Assembly: GCA_947034885.2 (NCBI GenBank)
Contig: OX344752.2
Location: 27,160,386-27,224,385, forward strand
Length of the DNA stretch: 64,000 nt
DNA from: Thuidium tamariscinum
Taxonomy: Eukaryota; Streptophyta; Bryopsida; Hypnales; Thuidiaceae
Reading direction: 5' to 3'
Shown here piece by piece: positions 35,535-48,103 of this stretch. The notes below the pieces were generated by a model. That model was given only the letters and a program-made list of their open reading frames with translations. It was not told the DNA's origin and did no database searches. A program made the translations under genes and the position numbers. The first letter of the stretch is position 1; the number at the start of each line of letters is the position of its first letter.

Positions 35535-36184
35535 CTATTTTCTGACACACATCCTCTCACGTCTTGATAGTTCAATAACATTACAAGCAATGTAGTTACT
35601 GTAAATCACAGTGAGGGCGGTCAAATCAACACTACTCCAGAATGTTCTGCACCCTAACCTTGCCCAGATAATCCAGACATGAGCAACGTGAGGAGGATGC
35701 ATTTGAAAGGGCGATTGCAAGCAGAAAAAGAAGAGTAGCAAGCAAGAATACTTGCTCTGATAGTAATCCACCCAATTCAGCAGCAATGGAGTTCGAGAAG
35801 CGCAGCACAACAGCAATGAAAGCCCAGCAGTAAATGAGGTTCTTCCCATGGTGCGGCACCTCGAAGAGGCGAAGCAAAAAAGAGTCCTCCCGCAATGCCA
35901 GGTCCGACGACTGCAAACGGTGCAAAGCTTACTCGGCCCCGTCCACGCCGCGCGGCACTCGGCCTCGGCTTCGGTCAAGATCTCTGTCCCCAACAAATGC
36001 CAGTGGCCGACGCCATCCATGCTTCAATAGCAAATTTGCGTTCCAAGACTCCAGCAATTCAAGGGCGTTGCCAATTGATCTGCATCCTGACCACCGGCCT
36101 CGCCAAGTGAAGCATGTGCATTCGTGCCAGAGCTCACGTCGAGGGTGCCATGACCATCGCTGCCATCACAGGGAAAAATCGTAA
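35535..36184. other. GC-richer block with overlapping open frames, unassigned
   Basis: Long frames are open on both strands here. On the minus strand one (35925-35632) encodes a hydrophobic stretch, LSEQVFLLATLLFLLAIALSN. Another minus frame is open for 161 codons, and a plus frame (35834-36184) ends just before a GTAAGT at 36181. None shows a domain I know. It may be a small membrane-protein gene or a 5' exon whose partner exons I cannot identify. Confidence 0.25.
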
Positions 36185-36364
36185 GTACCTGCAACATCAT
36201 TCTTGTCATCAGTTCACCCCCTAAAGGAACACGTAGCCCAAACTGACACTCGTGCTTTCCTAGAAGACATACGAGGACTTTCTTGAGTCCAAATTTCTTT
36301 CTTTCTTGACCACCACATGAAATGCCCTTCACTGATTCTGGTGATCAAACAACTTTCGCAACAC

Positions 36365-36541
36365 CTGAATTCTATTACTTTCACAGTATGATCAGTTGAA
36401 TTGGTCATTTTCAAGCCAGGAAATCTTGATCCTTCAGGGGTTAACGCCCCTGGATTAATAGAGTTCGCTAAAACCCCCAGGAAATCGTGGTTTGAAAATG
36501 ACCAATTCAATGGATCGTATTGTGAAGACAATAGAATTCAG
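36365..36541. mobile_element. Foldback miniature element (177 bp)
   Basis: The left arm from CTGAATTCTATT (36365) through GAATTGGTCATTTTCAA is matched in inverse by the right arm ending AATAGAATTCAG (36541). A smaller palindrome, CAGGGGTTAACGCCCCTG, lies inside. Arms are about 60 bp with several mismatches. I see no clear target duplication. Confidence 0.6.
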
Positions 36542-37499
36542 ATGGGGCAAAATTTTATTGATCATCAGAGTCAGTGAAGAGCAATGCATTTGTTGGTAAA
36601 AAAGAAAGTAGTTGAAAAAAAAATGTCCCCATAAGATCCACTCAAAAGTGGTAAAAAAAACATGATGATACTTTGAAATCTTTGGTCCATTCGGAGTTTA
36701 AAGGAGAGTGAACTATTGGAGATGCTAATTAATAGCATGAGTTACTGAACAAAAATAACAAGGCACTTAATATTGATAATGTTGAAGAGCACGACCTGAC
36801 CCACTTGCAGGATGAAAGGGTATCACGACAGGCATTGATTCTCCTCATGTGTCCCTCAAGTTTAGACTCTAACCAACTTGACCCGACATATCATAGAACA
36901 TGAGGGAAGAGACTGCGGTAGACTCTTTCCTACATAATTAAATAAATAAATAAATAATGAAATTCCTAAAAAGAGGCGAGAAGCAACCTGATGTTGTGGT
37001 CGGTTTGTGGATGCAGGAGGTGCACCATCTCGTAGAGACACTGTTACGAGCTCAGCGACTTTCGCAAATGATATTCGCAACATGGCATCTGCAATCTCAA
37101 CATTGACCACAAACTTGGATACACATCAAGCATTTGAGACCCGCCAAAAAAAGGAATAATCAATACCACTATGCAGCAAGTAAGAGACATTATTGAATGT
37201 TACTCCATAGCACATGAAGAAGACACAGCACTGATCAAGAGAAGGGTGCCGGAAGAGCAAAAGAGAATGGAAACCGCGGAGTCACATACACGGTGAAACA
37301 GCTAAGGATTTCAAGAGTCCTCATTATGTACCCGAAGTCATTACAATTATCTCCTAAAGATCTCCAACATGCCATGAACGCTACCACCAATTATGGACTA
37401 ATACACCAGATTGATCTTCGCTTTCCTACTTGTAACTACTAAATGGAATCACCAACAAAAATAGGGAAACAGAAAATATTCACATTCACTCTTCCTCCG
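36542..37499. other. Spacer downstream of SLY1
   Basis: No gene recognised. It holds an (AAAT)n run near 36936-36957 and a minus-strand open stretch (37110-36987, VEIADAMLRISFAKVAELV) followed by a possible donor. That stretch has no family I recognise and could be an exon relic. The SLY1 3' UTR probably lies at 37300-37499. Confidence 0.45.
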
Positions 37500-40400
37500 C
37501 TAGGAAGAGGAAGCAGTAGTTGTAGAAGAACCCCCGACCCCCATCTTTCTACCCAACACAGCCAATTGTTCAATGAAGTCTTTCCCTGAGAGTATCTCAG
37601 TGGTTCCGTAAATGATGTTCTTGGAGGGTTGCTGTCGTTGGGCAAATTCTTGCAAACTTCCGTACTCCAAGTAATTCCCTCCACCTATCATGAAAACAAT
37701 GGCCTCTTTGAATGGCCCCTTGGAAACACTGGACGATCCTTTCGGAGCTCGCGGATCAAATGTAAGGTAAGGGTCAGTTTCAGGGGATGGTTTCGCCTCC
37801 ATCAGAGCTTCAACTACACGAATCAGAGCCGCTTGCCTACCACCTGAGAGCAAATTCTTGACACCTGCAGTGATGGAACTCAGCGCCTGTTCGTAGAACT
37901 GACCTCCCCATACACCAAGGTTACTCCTGCTCGCTGCTTGAGCAGAAGAAAGTGAGACGTTGAGGGACTTGATTCTCTTGACATACAAAAATGCAGAAGG
38001 ATCGACCTCACACTCTCGAAGGGCTGCTTCCACAGCTTCGATCTCTGCTGGCGGTGTGGTTTCCACTGCAAGTAGATATACAACAGCTAACCGTAATTTG
38101 TCTTCTTTGGTACCTTTGCCTTTCAGATGTGCAAGAAGGCCTTTGTCCACACTACCTTTTGAAAGCATTTCGTCCTCGATTGAGCAAAAGGTATCAAGAG
38201 AACGAGTCTTAATTTCCCCCAACAAAGCAGTAGCAATGTTGGTGTGCTTATCAATCATCCGCTTCCTTTCCGTGAGCTCTGGCAAAGAGTTAACAGCATT
38301 CATCAAGTGCTTCGTGTTGCCCATCAATTCGTTCTCATCGAAGTCTTCAGCGTTCCCTCCTGTTTTTTTGTTCACTTCCTCGATGTCTTGCTTATACCTG
38401 ATCACAAATGACTTCAAGAGTCAGTGCTGACCATACATACCCAAAAAACGCAAAGTAAAATTAAGAGACTGAAGGGAGAAGGGAGAAGGGAGAAGGGAGA
38501 AACGAAAAACACTCTGCAAAGGATTCATGCATAATAACAGTGAACGAAATCTATCTTCACAATATGGTTCATGTAAGTCATCAAATTCATACACTTTGGA
38601 TGTAAGAGAACCATTCATAGACACATGCGTTTAATAATCGGAAACGCTGACCTGCTCAATTGAACTTCAACTTCCTGAGCTACTTGTGGAAACACAGCGT
38701 TCCCATTTGCAACCCAAAACGAGTCCCCATCATCAAGTTCATACGCTTTTCCTGCACTCTTTCCCTTCAACCCTAAAGTGGCCCCTTCCCCTTGAACGTT
38801 GACACGATTCAACTTCATATTCAAGACATCATGCACCAGCGGACGGTAACTCCAAACGTGCTGTACAGCCACTGATAATTCAAAATTCCGATCGAATAAA
38901 CACAGGACAGGTCGCTGGAACGAAGTGCCCATGTGCCCAGCCTCTGTGAACAAGTTGTTCCGAGAAACTAGATGCTGCCGTATCCGTGAGTCAAGAGCAC
39001 CAGCTACCATCTCTGCAGGTCCACCCCTGCCAGACACAGTAATAAATGTTAAGAGAATGCACGAAAAATGAGTCCCATAACACCATAATTTCCTTAAACC
39101 CCGTAGCTGCCGTAAGGATAATGGGACCTAATTGTGTGTCCTGCATTGAGGCCTCGTAACCAACAGCAGCTCCTTTGAATGGAAATGGGGTTCTCTCCTA
39201 TCACTTACGATGGTCAACAACCTCCACTTTGAAATTGTATAAGGTCAGACACAGTAATAAATCAGATCCGGCTCCTGAACCCTGAGATCTCTCTACTGCA
39301 CTGCACATCTCCAAAATCATACTCCTATCTATGTTTAAATGTTCAAAGTGACACAAATAGTATTCTCTAACTTACTCCATGGAACCAGTATAAGGTAAAG
39401 GATACAAAAATCGTAAGGGGCCTGAGCGCGTCTCCTACCAACAGCAACTCATGTGCATCCTCTGGTGCATGGGAATCCTTAGATTTGCTAACAACAGTTG
39501 TGAAAATTTGAGCATCCTTATAGTAAAAATATTTAAACTCTTTTGCAGCTAGATGTAGTTAGCTTAAGTCTGTAAAAATGGTGACCATTTCCAAGCGGGT
39601 GAGGAACAGTCCCACACATACCTTGCACAGCGAATTACAGGAACAACGCCCAATGTTGCAAGCACGGAAAATAGCCCGTTCGCAATGCTGTCCACCACCG
39701 CTTCCACATCCTGATCTTGAGCAGCCGGGTCATTGAGTTGCACGTACGAGAGGGGCTGGGCCAGAGAGAACATTCCATTTTCCAGCGTCACAAACTCCAG
39801 ATACTGGTCATAAACCTTGGCGATTCTCTGCAAGCTGTCCGTTTTAAGGGTCCCCGTGGCGAGCTCCTCCAGCAGAGGTCGGGGCAGGGACGAGGAGAAG
39901 TTGAGGTGGAAGGACTCGTACATCCCGCGAGAGGCATCGAGGATGATTCTCTGAATGTTGCTCTGGGAGGGTTGGGCGAAGTAGATGGCGGGAACGTCGG
40001 GAACATTCTGACGCTCCTTGTCGAGCCCCAAATATAGAGTAATGCCGTGCTTCCGCAGGTCGTTGACACGAATGAGTGGGGAAAGAATGTCGCGACAGAA
40101 ATTGTCGTAGATTAGCACCTTGTACACTTCTTCGTCGGCTGTGCCCCCGCTGATGACTGGGTGGTTCAGGTTTAGCATCCGAACCACAGCATCTGAGACA
40201 CAAGGTTCCACACAACTTCAGCGGTTATCCAAAACAACACACTCAAAGAAAAAGAAAAAGAAAAGAAAAAAAGTTGGCCGAATCCAACATGTCATACATG
40301 AAAGAAAACTCAGACGCGATCACGTTTCACATTCAGCACATACACCTTACTTGGAACGCACACTATCATTCACGAAATCGACGATTCAAAGTCCAATGCC

Positions 40401-40796
40401 GTAAACCCTAAACCTATGAAACTAAGCTGGATTCTCCCCCATCACTCCATTAATCAAACTTGGCAAGTGGACACAGATTCTAATGCCCGTCTTCCGAAAT
40501 TCTAATCCTTCAGATTGCGATGTCATTGATCCCCACCCGCAAGACCCGCCCCGGAACACCGTTTCACCCCCAAATTGCACCAGACTCAGCTCATTGCACC
40601 CAAATCCAGCAAACGTAATTTATGATTCAGCTATGCAGTTTCGAAAATTCTGGCCGTAGGAATCACTCCAACAAGTAAAGTATTGAACCCAAAACAGGTA
40701 AAGTATTGAATGACAACTACTGTGCGATTTGTGTGTCAGATCTGCGAGGGAAAGAGAAGCATTACCGAGCTGTTTCTGACGCAGCGAGAGCGCCAT
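37500..40796 (-). CDS. SLY1: SLY1, Sec1/Munc18-family protein of ER-Golgi transport
   Basis: Four exons join exactly: 40796-40766, 40192-39622, 39026-38652 and 38397-37500, giving 624 residues, the normal length. The first exon encodes only MALSLRQKQL. The protein follows plant SLY1 throughout: VVRMLNLNHPVISGGTADEEVY, LLEELATGTLKTDSLQRIAKV, VTLGVVPVIRC, NLFTEAGHMGTSFQRPVL, RDIEE/KQDIEEVNKKTGG, LPELTERKRMIDKHTNIATALLG, FKEAIVFMIGGGNYLEYGSLQEF. SLY1 binds the syntaxin SYP31/Sed5-type SNARE on early Golgi membranes and promotes SNARE assembly for ER-to-Golgi traffic. It is a soluble, peripheral protein. No frame damage is seen. A 7-bp tandem repeat lies in the third intron. Confidence 0.95.
38471..38500. 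repeat. GAAGGGA 7-bp tandem repeat in SLY1 intron
   Basis: About four units of GAAGGGA on the plus strand, within the intron between the third and fourth coding exons. Confidence 0.85.
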
Positions 40797-43143
40797 GGTC
40801 GTCGCCCTCGGCAGCCAAAGAATCGATCGACTTGCTGACTTGTGAGGATCCCTCGCGGTGCACTCGCGATCGGGGTTCTCGATTGTCGCCAGCCCTCAAG
40901 CTCAGGCTCTGTATTCCCGGTTTGCCACCGAGGTTGGATTTCGTAGATCTCGATGCAATCTACCGAATTTGATTCGTAGATTTGGGGATGTGTAGGTGGC
41001 AAGCCACTGATTGATTGTCGCTGTGAAAGTATGACATATGCATTGGACTACGAGCATCTCCACCAGCGCGGTAAAAGTTCAGTACGTCAAAAAGGCCGGC
41101 CACTTACTTTTACTTTTATTTTTTACTTTTATTTTCCGGCCCAAACCAAGATGTAATTGCCCGTACTTTAGTGGTGTCTAGGTTGGGAATTTGAAGCAAA
41201 GGATTGAGATATGCAGATTTCAAGAGAGAAAAAGTAAGAAACTAACTTTGACATCCCATATTACAAAAAAACTAAGAAAAAATAGAAGGGAATCTAAGGA
41301 GAAAGTAATAAAAAAAAATTCTTAAATTCAAAATATTAAAAAAAATGTAGCCTCTCCTCTTTTATCCTCAGAAAAGATAATACTTAATGATGATTTGGGT
41401 ACCTTTCTTGAAAAAGTTTAAGATTGTTTTTTAACTCTAACATACAATCCTCTTACTAAAGAGAGACTTGGTTTCTTTCAACAAGCCAAATGATTGAGTT
41501 TGGACTCTGAATATTGGTAAGAACATGTTATTTATTGAAAAGGTAAACACCTTATTTTGCTACTGATGTAATTTAATGTATTAGATCTAAATGCCCAAGG
41601 TGTCATATTAATGTGTTGACAAATTTTGGACCTAAATAAATTTTACAAAATACTACTTTTAGTAGTTTTTGAAACCTTTAAATGTCTTTTTAACATTACA
41701 TTGAATTTGATTTTGGATAGATTATTTATGATTCTTTTGTTTGAAAATTTGTGCTAGGTTGTAAATTGTAAGTCTAGTGTTAATTAAGGGCTCTTAATGG
41801 TGAACCTCAAATGCATTAAATCTTGAAGAAAAACACACTCACACTTAGAACTCATTAATTGAAAAGATATGAAGCCAAAATTTAAGAAGATATTAGAATG
41901 ATTATCAATATATTTGTTACATTTTTCAACTTCATATCATTTCTATAACTACAACATTAGATTTGAAATGTCATTAAAAATTTGAAAGACTTCAATATAC
42001 ATTCAAGATTTTATCCTTTTATGATCAATCATTATAATCTTTTAATTCATATGTATTTATCTAGTGTTTTTTTCCTAAATAAAATATATTACATCTTGTT
42101 AAGATTATAAACTTACATTTTTAAAATAATTGACAAATCAAACTTATCAAAACTTTAGATTTTGTTTGTTAAAAGCTAACTCTAAGAAGTAAACAAAAAA
42201 TTCTAAAGCATTTAGGATATATTTTTTTCAATTGCAAGTTTGCTTACTTGCCAAAGTAAATTGAATCTCTATCACTTATTATGTCAATGTTTGATTTGCA
42301 AAAGAATAATGATTGATTGTTGGTATAATGTTGTTAACTAACATTTTTGATAATGATCTTCAAATTTAAAATTTGTAAATAAATTCTAATTGTATATTTG
42401 CTAGTTTACCAAAGCAAATTGAATCTCTATCATTTATTATGCTAATGCTTAATTTGTAGAAGAAAAACAATTGTTTATTAGTATATTGCTTTCAAGTGAC
42501 ATTTTTGATAATGATCTTGAAAACTGAAATCTATAATTCTAATGATTGTGTTGTTTAGTTCTTTTCTTTCAATTCTTGTCTCACTATTTTTTAGCCAACA
42601 TTCATATACACATATCTTTCATTGCCATTCTCTATTTCTTAAGAAGATATGCATCCATAATTGACACTAATTGCAACTAAGCATACTTGTTACTATAAAA
42701 CGTAAATAGTATTCATTACATTTTCTACAAAAGTGAAAAAGGATTCCAACTTATCTTAGGATGCATTACTTGGGGACAAGTATTGTGTTGAGGTGTAAAA
42801 AAAAGGAATACTTGACTCTCATACACTCTCATATTCTGATTGTATACATCTTAGGTCAACAATAGTTAAATTATAGTGTTGGTTTTTGTTGGTCCAATTG
42901 TAGGTGTTGCATTTTGAACAAAGATTATTGTTTTTCACAAATCCAAGAAACTCGTTATGGCTTCTGATCAGACAGAGTGAGTAACAGAGTGAGTGGTTCG
43001 AGGAATGAATATCATCCATTGGATGAAACCCTAGAAGTGGTTCTGATTTTGCTGACAGAAGCAATCACTTCTGCTGGTTTTGGATATTCATTGACAAGTG
43101 TGGATAAGGCAAGGAGCAGAGGTTTTAGTGAAGGAATACGGAA
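40797..43143. other. Spacer between SLY1 and SUFD, divergent promoters
   Basis: The two genes diverge, so both promoters and 5' UTRs lie here. 40800-40980 is GC-richer and CpG-containing, probably the SLY1 5' region. 41100-42820 is very AT-rich with a two-unit tandem repeat. No exon was recognised. Confidence 0.55.
42237..42545. repeat. Two-unit tandem repeat, period about 158 bp
   Basis: 'ccaaagtaaattgaatctctatcactta' near 42251 recurs as 'ccaaagcaaattgaatctctatcattta' near 42409, followed in both by 'acatttttgataatgatctt'. It is AT-rich and non-coding. Confidence 0.7.
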
Positions 43144-45984
43144 ATGGCAAATGCAGCGATGGCAGGTAGTGTTGCAATGGCGGGGACCCTCGGGCAGTTT
43201 CCGAGGCAGGGTGCTGCGGGAATGCGAGTGTCGTCCCACAAGGCTTTTGTACCAGCAAAAATCGGTGCACAGCGCTTTGGAGGTGCAACAAAGGTAAGTT
43301 GCTTACATTTTGAGGTTTAGGGGATTTGCATGCTCCACAAATCTTGCAAGTCTGCGGATTTGAAAGGTGTTAGCGGAATTCAGACTTTTCTCGTTCTCCG
43401 ATATCTAATTCAGTTAGAATATGTGTGCTTTTCATTCTTTTGATGTGCACTTACAATTCAAGAGCAGAATCTGTTTTATGAAGACTGAAAAAAGGCTATG
43501 TAAATCGGCATCGAAAAGATGTGAGACCAAGTATTTCCGTTTCTCGGTGACACACTGGATCCAAGCGCCTAAAAGTTGCGTATTTACTTAGATTGAAGTT
43601 TTAGTGGGAACCGTCATTGCAATGGTTTATGCAGAAACCCAGAGCAGTACGCTTTAGGGTTTGTAATTGTGTCTGATTGGTGATGGTTCATGTGCCGGAG
43701 AGGTTGTTGAATGGGTATGGGTACGGCAATGGGCAGCTGGGAGTCGGCACCAGGGCTTCTTTTGCTGAAGCAGTGAAGGCCGAAGAATCAGGTTCTATCT
43801 CTGGATCACTCAGAGATCAGGCGGATGCATCTTTCACGTTGTCCAAGGACCCCAGTGGACCTGACTTCTTCCTGCTGGACCTCGCAGAGAAACTGGAAAA
43901 TTGTATAAACCCCGAGCAAGGTGGGGATACTCTAGGCAGCCGTGCTTTGGCAGAGCTTAGAGATCGGTCAGCAGAGAAGGCGTTGAACTCTCGGTGGCCC
44001 ACTAATAAGGACGAAGCTTATAGGTTCACTGATGTGAGGTTTCTAAAAAATCTTGATATCTCCCCAACCCCCTCTGCATTGGATTTTGCATCAGGTAATC
44101 ATGTTGGACGGTACTACCTGGTTGCTTACCTTAGTGCGGCATTTAGTCAAGTTTTCGCGACCTCCTCTGAAACTTGAGATATAGGGTCTCTGTACCATTG
44201 AATCATATATTAGAGTATCTTAATTACAGAAATATGGGTACCTGAATTGTGTAATTACTTGGAGGCATATGGTACTGAATTCGGTAGGTCAGTATGATAA
44301 TGTTACAGTTTATGTGGTCACTAACGTCTTTTTTTATTGGCGTCAGGCCTCGATCTCGATAAAACGGAGACTTTTCGTCTTGTATTCATCGATGGCGTGA
44401 TCTCTGAGTCGCTTTCAAAACTAGACGGTTTATCCGAAGGGGCATACGCTGGAAGCATCTGCAAAATATCGGTCGAAAATGCAGGAAGCGCCTTGGCACA
44501 AGCATTAGATAATCTCGGCAGACCTGCGATTGGAACGCAAGACGACCTCTTCACGTCTCTGAATGGATTAGGGGTGCAGGACGCGGGTGTTATTTTTGTG
44601 CCGAAAGGTCTACAAATTGCGAAACCAATTCACGTAGTTTACTACTCTTCAGGAAGGGGAGGGTCGAAAACGGGGGAGGAAGGGGGGGCTTCCATCTCTT
44701 TGTCGAGTCCTCGTTTGTTGGTTGTAGCAGAAAGTGGCGCTAAAGTGGAGATCTTTGAGCAGTTTGTTGGAGCACCCGGTCAAACCTACTGGGCAAACTC
44801 AGTTTGTGAAATTTTTTTAGCGGACGAGGCAGAAGTCTCTCACAACTACTCTCAGGAGCAAGAGAGAAACGCTGTGCAGATCAAACAGACTCATGTTTCC
44901 CAGGTTAGTTGGACGACTCATGAATTTGGTAGCTATGATTACTCTCTTTTTGAAGTTGGTTTGGAAGTCCATTGAGTGAGTTGAGGGAAGAAATTACGCT
45001 GGTGATTGACTACGTAGATTCTATGTAGATTGCTGGTAATTGTGGTTTCTATTGATGTAATATCAAACCATCGAAGTTTCTGTTACAGTGAATTTCAGGT
45101 CTGTCCTATTCCTTTTAGGGCCTAGGTAGAACACTCCAAGCATGCCACCCATCAAATGCAGCTACACGGCCATTGGGGTAGATATTCCGTGTGTAAGCAA
45201 TAGACAAGCTGAGTTCAATTTGTGGTGTGAAAGCTGATTGCTTTGGGTATGCTTGTTCCAGGGAAAAAAAAGCTTTTACAAGATGGTAGAGGCTGAAATT
45301 GGTGGACGGTTGAGTAGGCACAACCTTCAAGTAATCCAATTAGGCCCCGAGACACAGACTGAATTTTCAACCTTCTCATTATCAAGCGAGCGGCAGGTGC
45401 AAGACCTGCACAGCAGACTGGTCCTTAATCACCCGCGAGGAACTAGTCGCCAGATTCACAAATGCATCGTGACTCACAGGTCAGGCCAGTCAGTGTTCGA
45501 TGGCAATGTTAAGGTCAACAGGTAATATTTTGAAGCATCTCCATGAACTCATCGTACTCTTCTCTTGAAGTAGATTAATACTAGTCTCCAAGTTTTTACC
45601 TCTTTTGATCCCAAGTACCGTTTTTGGCTACTTGCTTTGCTTTGCAGGTACGCGCAGCAGACAGATGCAGGGCAGCTGAGTCGTAGTCTATTATTGGCTC
45701 GAGGAGCAACTGTGAACGTTAAGCCCAACTTACAGATTATCGCTGATGATGTGAAGTGCACTCACGGAGCTGCAATTTCAGATTTGGAAGAGGATCAGTT
45801 GTTTTATTTCCAGGCGCGGGGGATCGATGCTCTGACTGCGCGAAGTGCTTTAGTTTTTTCATTTGCTGCAGAGGTATTACAATCACTTGGTAACGATAGC
45901 TTACAGAAAAGACTCGAAGGCCTTGTAAAATCATCTTTGGCATCTGCCGGGGTTGTCAACCCCAACGTGCCTGTAGGATTGTAA
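43144..45984 (+). CDS. SUFD: SufD, plastid Fe-S cluster assembly scaffold component
   Basis: Five exons: 43144-43293, 43701-44094, 44347-44903, 45262-45521 and 45648-45984, with consistent phases (about 565 residues). Exon 1 encodes an Ala/Gly/Ser-rich leader (MANAAMAGSVAMAGTLGQF) typical of a chloroplast transit peptide. Mature-protein signatures are SRWPTNKDEAYRFTDVRFL, DAGVIFVPKGLQIAKPIHVVY, IGGRLSRHNLQV, DLHSRLVLNHPRGTSRQIHK, GQSVFDGNVKVNRYAQQTDA, KPNLQIIADDVKCTHGAAIS and EEDQLFYFQARGID. SufD binds SufB and SufC in the SufBCD complex, which builds Fe-S clusters in the plastid stroma. The acceptor of exon 2 (CCGGAG at 43695-43700) is weak and its position is the least certain border; some residues before RLLNGYG may differ. 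Confidence 0.93.
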
Positions 45985-46539
45985 GTCAACCAATTTGTAA
46001 CATTATGTTCCTAAATTCTTGTTGTGAAAGATTTTTTCTCTCTGGTCCTCTGTAGTCTTTCGCATACTTGCTTTTTATGTGGCTTGGTTTTCTCTGAATA
46101 TCCAAGGCCTTAGTTTGCCAACCCTCAGAGTTCGAACTATGTATTAGAGCTATTCTTTCATTTTTTGAAACGCAGGGTATATTTTGAGTCGGCGCGTGCG
46201 CGTTTGCTATTGAGGGCAGATAGAATAATCTGTATTTGCTAGCAACTGTGAGATTTGGAGTCGAAGGTGTCTAAGTGGTTAATGAGTTAAAGACTCTTTC
46301 AAACATTCTCACTCTAAAATGATATCGAAAAATGGGGAGTATATGCATGCTGGAACAGAAATTGTATGATTGCATATGCAGCAGCACGTATCGATGGGAT
46401 ACCAAGCAGGTATTTCCCAAGAGGTTGTGTTTGAAGCATAGCGTAGTTTTACTATGGATGTGCTTAATTCATGTTGAGAATTTAGAGTCGATTTTCGAGC
46501 AGCAACACTCAAACTTTCTGACTTCACGGTAGATGGAGC

Positions 46540-47060
46540 TTGTGCTAATGCGAAGCCTCCTCCCCTTAGGAACAGAGCCAACAAACGAAGAGTGAAATGA
46601 TGGTGCTCACTTCTCAAAACGATCAATCGTTCAATTGAGCCTGGCTTGAAATAAGACTGAAGTTTCTCTCACCGGTTCGCATTCTTTGTAAACATTTCAA
46701 AGAAGGCGTTGAACTAAACATGGTCTGGCATCGTGTCATCGTCATACGACTGTAATTTGCTTACCAGTCACTAACCATAAAATCACATGTGGGAGCAGGT
46801 GCGTAAGATGACACAGATTTATTAACATTACTGTGGACTGTTGTTTCCATGCATTCCTTTGGTTTGGTTATGCATAGGTGCATACAGTGAAGCGAGTCTT
46901 AAAGCCATTCCGGATTTCCAGTGTTGTTGCAAGTGTTCATCAAAATTGCTCTGTTGTGTATTCTGCAACGTAGAATCACAATAGAGACACAGAAAGACTT
47001 GAAAATATTCCATGCTTGAAGTTGTTTAAAAGTTTCTGAGAGTTTAACTCTGCTGAATAA
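46540..47060 (-). pseudogene. Relic of the EF-hand family gene (exon, intron and 3' UTR)
   Basis: 46655-46760 reads, on the minus strand, like the EF-hand exon of the genes at 55.5 and 63.7 kb (DDDTMPDH..FNAFFEMFTKN) but with a stop in the loop. The flanking intron at about 46840-46910 matches 56790-56870 ('tggamtgttgtttccat', 'agtcttaaag'). The 3' sequence near 46550 ('cctcctcccctt..agagccaa') matches the 3' region of the paralogue at 63428-63455. It is therefore a duplicated and abandoned copy. Confidence 0.65.
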
Positions 47061-47206
47061 GCAGACATCGATGATAACGGTCTGGATTGCAATAGAGAAT
47101 AGCAATCGTAGAAAACATCTCTACTCAACGAAGTCAGTAAGGCAGGCATTGAAAATGAAAATTAGTGATGGTAGGATTGATTGATTATTGCCCTTACAGA
47201 TGAATG

Positions 47207-48103
47207 TTATGCAATTCCGACAGATCGCTGGGATAGCTTCGATCCCGGATAGGAGAACAGGGACTTGGAGTTTCTGAAGGTCCTCTCTGCCAAGTCCTCT
47301 TCTGAAATCTCCAGTAATGACGCAACATGAGTGAGAAGCGCTCGGACGTTAGCAGGCTGGTTGAGTGCATCCTTCCCAGGTTGTTCAGCAGGCTCTGAAG
47401 GGGCATTAGGATCTCCAGGAACCCAAACCAGCCAACTCGGATCGACGCGAGGAAGAGCGTCAGGGCAGTCGGTTTCCAGCAGCAACCGGTCGTACGGCAC
47501 GGCACGCCAGATTCGTTGCGCTTTCTCCCGTTTCAGCGACGAGTTGTGCCCGGAGAACGAGAAGTATGCCCCATACTTCGCCAGCTCCTTCACTTGCTCC
47601 TGGTTTCCTATAAAAGAATGCATGATGACTCCTGAGGGAAAATGCCCCATCTCCTTCAGCAACTGCGTGAGAGGACCGAAGGCGCCGACGCAGTGAACCG
47701 CGACAGGCCGCTGAAGCTCTTGTGCGAGATGCAGCTGCTGTCGCAAGACCTGTAATTGAAGCTCCGCCTCCACCATTTTGCCTCGTTGGCTCTGGCAGAG
47801 TCCGACTTCGCCCACGGCGGCGGTGGGATCCCTCTGCAGCATGGACTTTAGGTTTGAAAGCCAGTCTGGCGACCTCTCGTTCACGAACCAAGGGTGCAAC
47901 CCGTAACAAGGGATAACAGACGCATGATCCTCACCCATTTTTTTCACCGTTGGCCAATCGGCTTCCGACGTTCCGTTCACGGCTATCCACTCCACTCCTC
48001 TTTCCCTGGCGATACGAATGAGCTCCGGCGCTTTCAGCAAGATGCGGCTGTCTTGCAGGTGGCAGTGGCTGTCGAACAACGCGATTCTTCCTCCTGCAGC
48101 CAT
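47207..48103 (-). CDS. TatD-family metal-dependent hydrolase
   Basis: Single-exon gene, 298 residues, starting MAAGGRIALFDSHCHLQ. The metal ligands of the TatD TIM-barrel family are present: Asp11/His13/His15 (DSHCH), Glu99 in AVGEVGL, His137 in VAVHCVG, His162 in MHSFIG and Asp212 in LLETDCPD. TatD proteins are magnesium-dependent nucleases or deoxyribonuclease-like hydrolases, linked to DNA repair and programmed cell death in other organisms. The usual GEVGLD aspartate is replaced (GEVGLCQ), and a longer insert follows LLETDCPD. Upstream in-frame sequence offers no better start. The high GC of this gene contrasts with its surroundings, which fits an intronless, possibly retrocopied or anciently acquired gene; I cannot tell which. 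Confidence 0.9.
   Translation of the reverse strand: MAAGGRIALFDSHCHLQDSRILLKAPELIRIARERGVEWIAVNGTSEADWPTVKKMGEDHASVIPCYGLHPWFVNERSPDWLSNLKSMLQRDPTAAVGEVGLCQSQRGKMVEAELQLQVLRQQLHLAQELQRPVAVHCVGAFGPLTQLLKEMGHFPSGVIMHSFIGNQEQVKELAKYGAYFSFSGHNSSLKREKAQRIWRAVPYDRLLLETDCPDALPRVDPSWLVWVPGDPNAPSEPAEQPGKDALNQPANVRALLTHVASLLEISEEDLAERTFRNSKSLFSYPGSKLSQRSVGIA

Noticed and set aside
41050-41100. 'gagcatctccaccagcgcgg' as a terminal motif of a known plant miniature element, with 'gagcgtctccaaatttcccc' at 58367
   Set aside because: Only one end of each could be seen and no matching opposite end or duplication was found.
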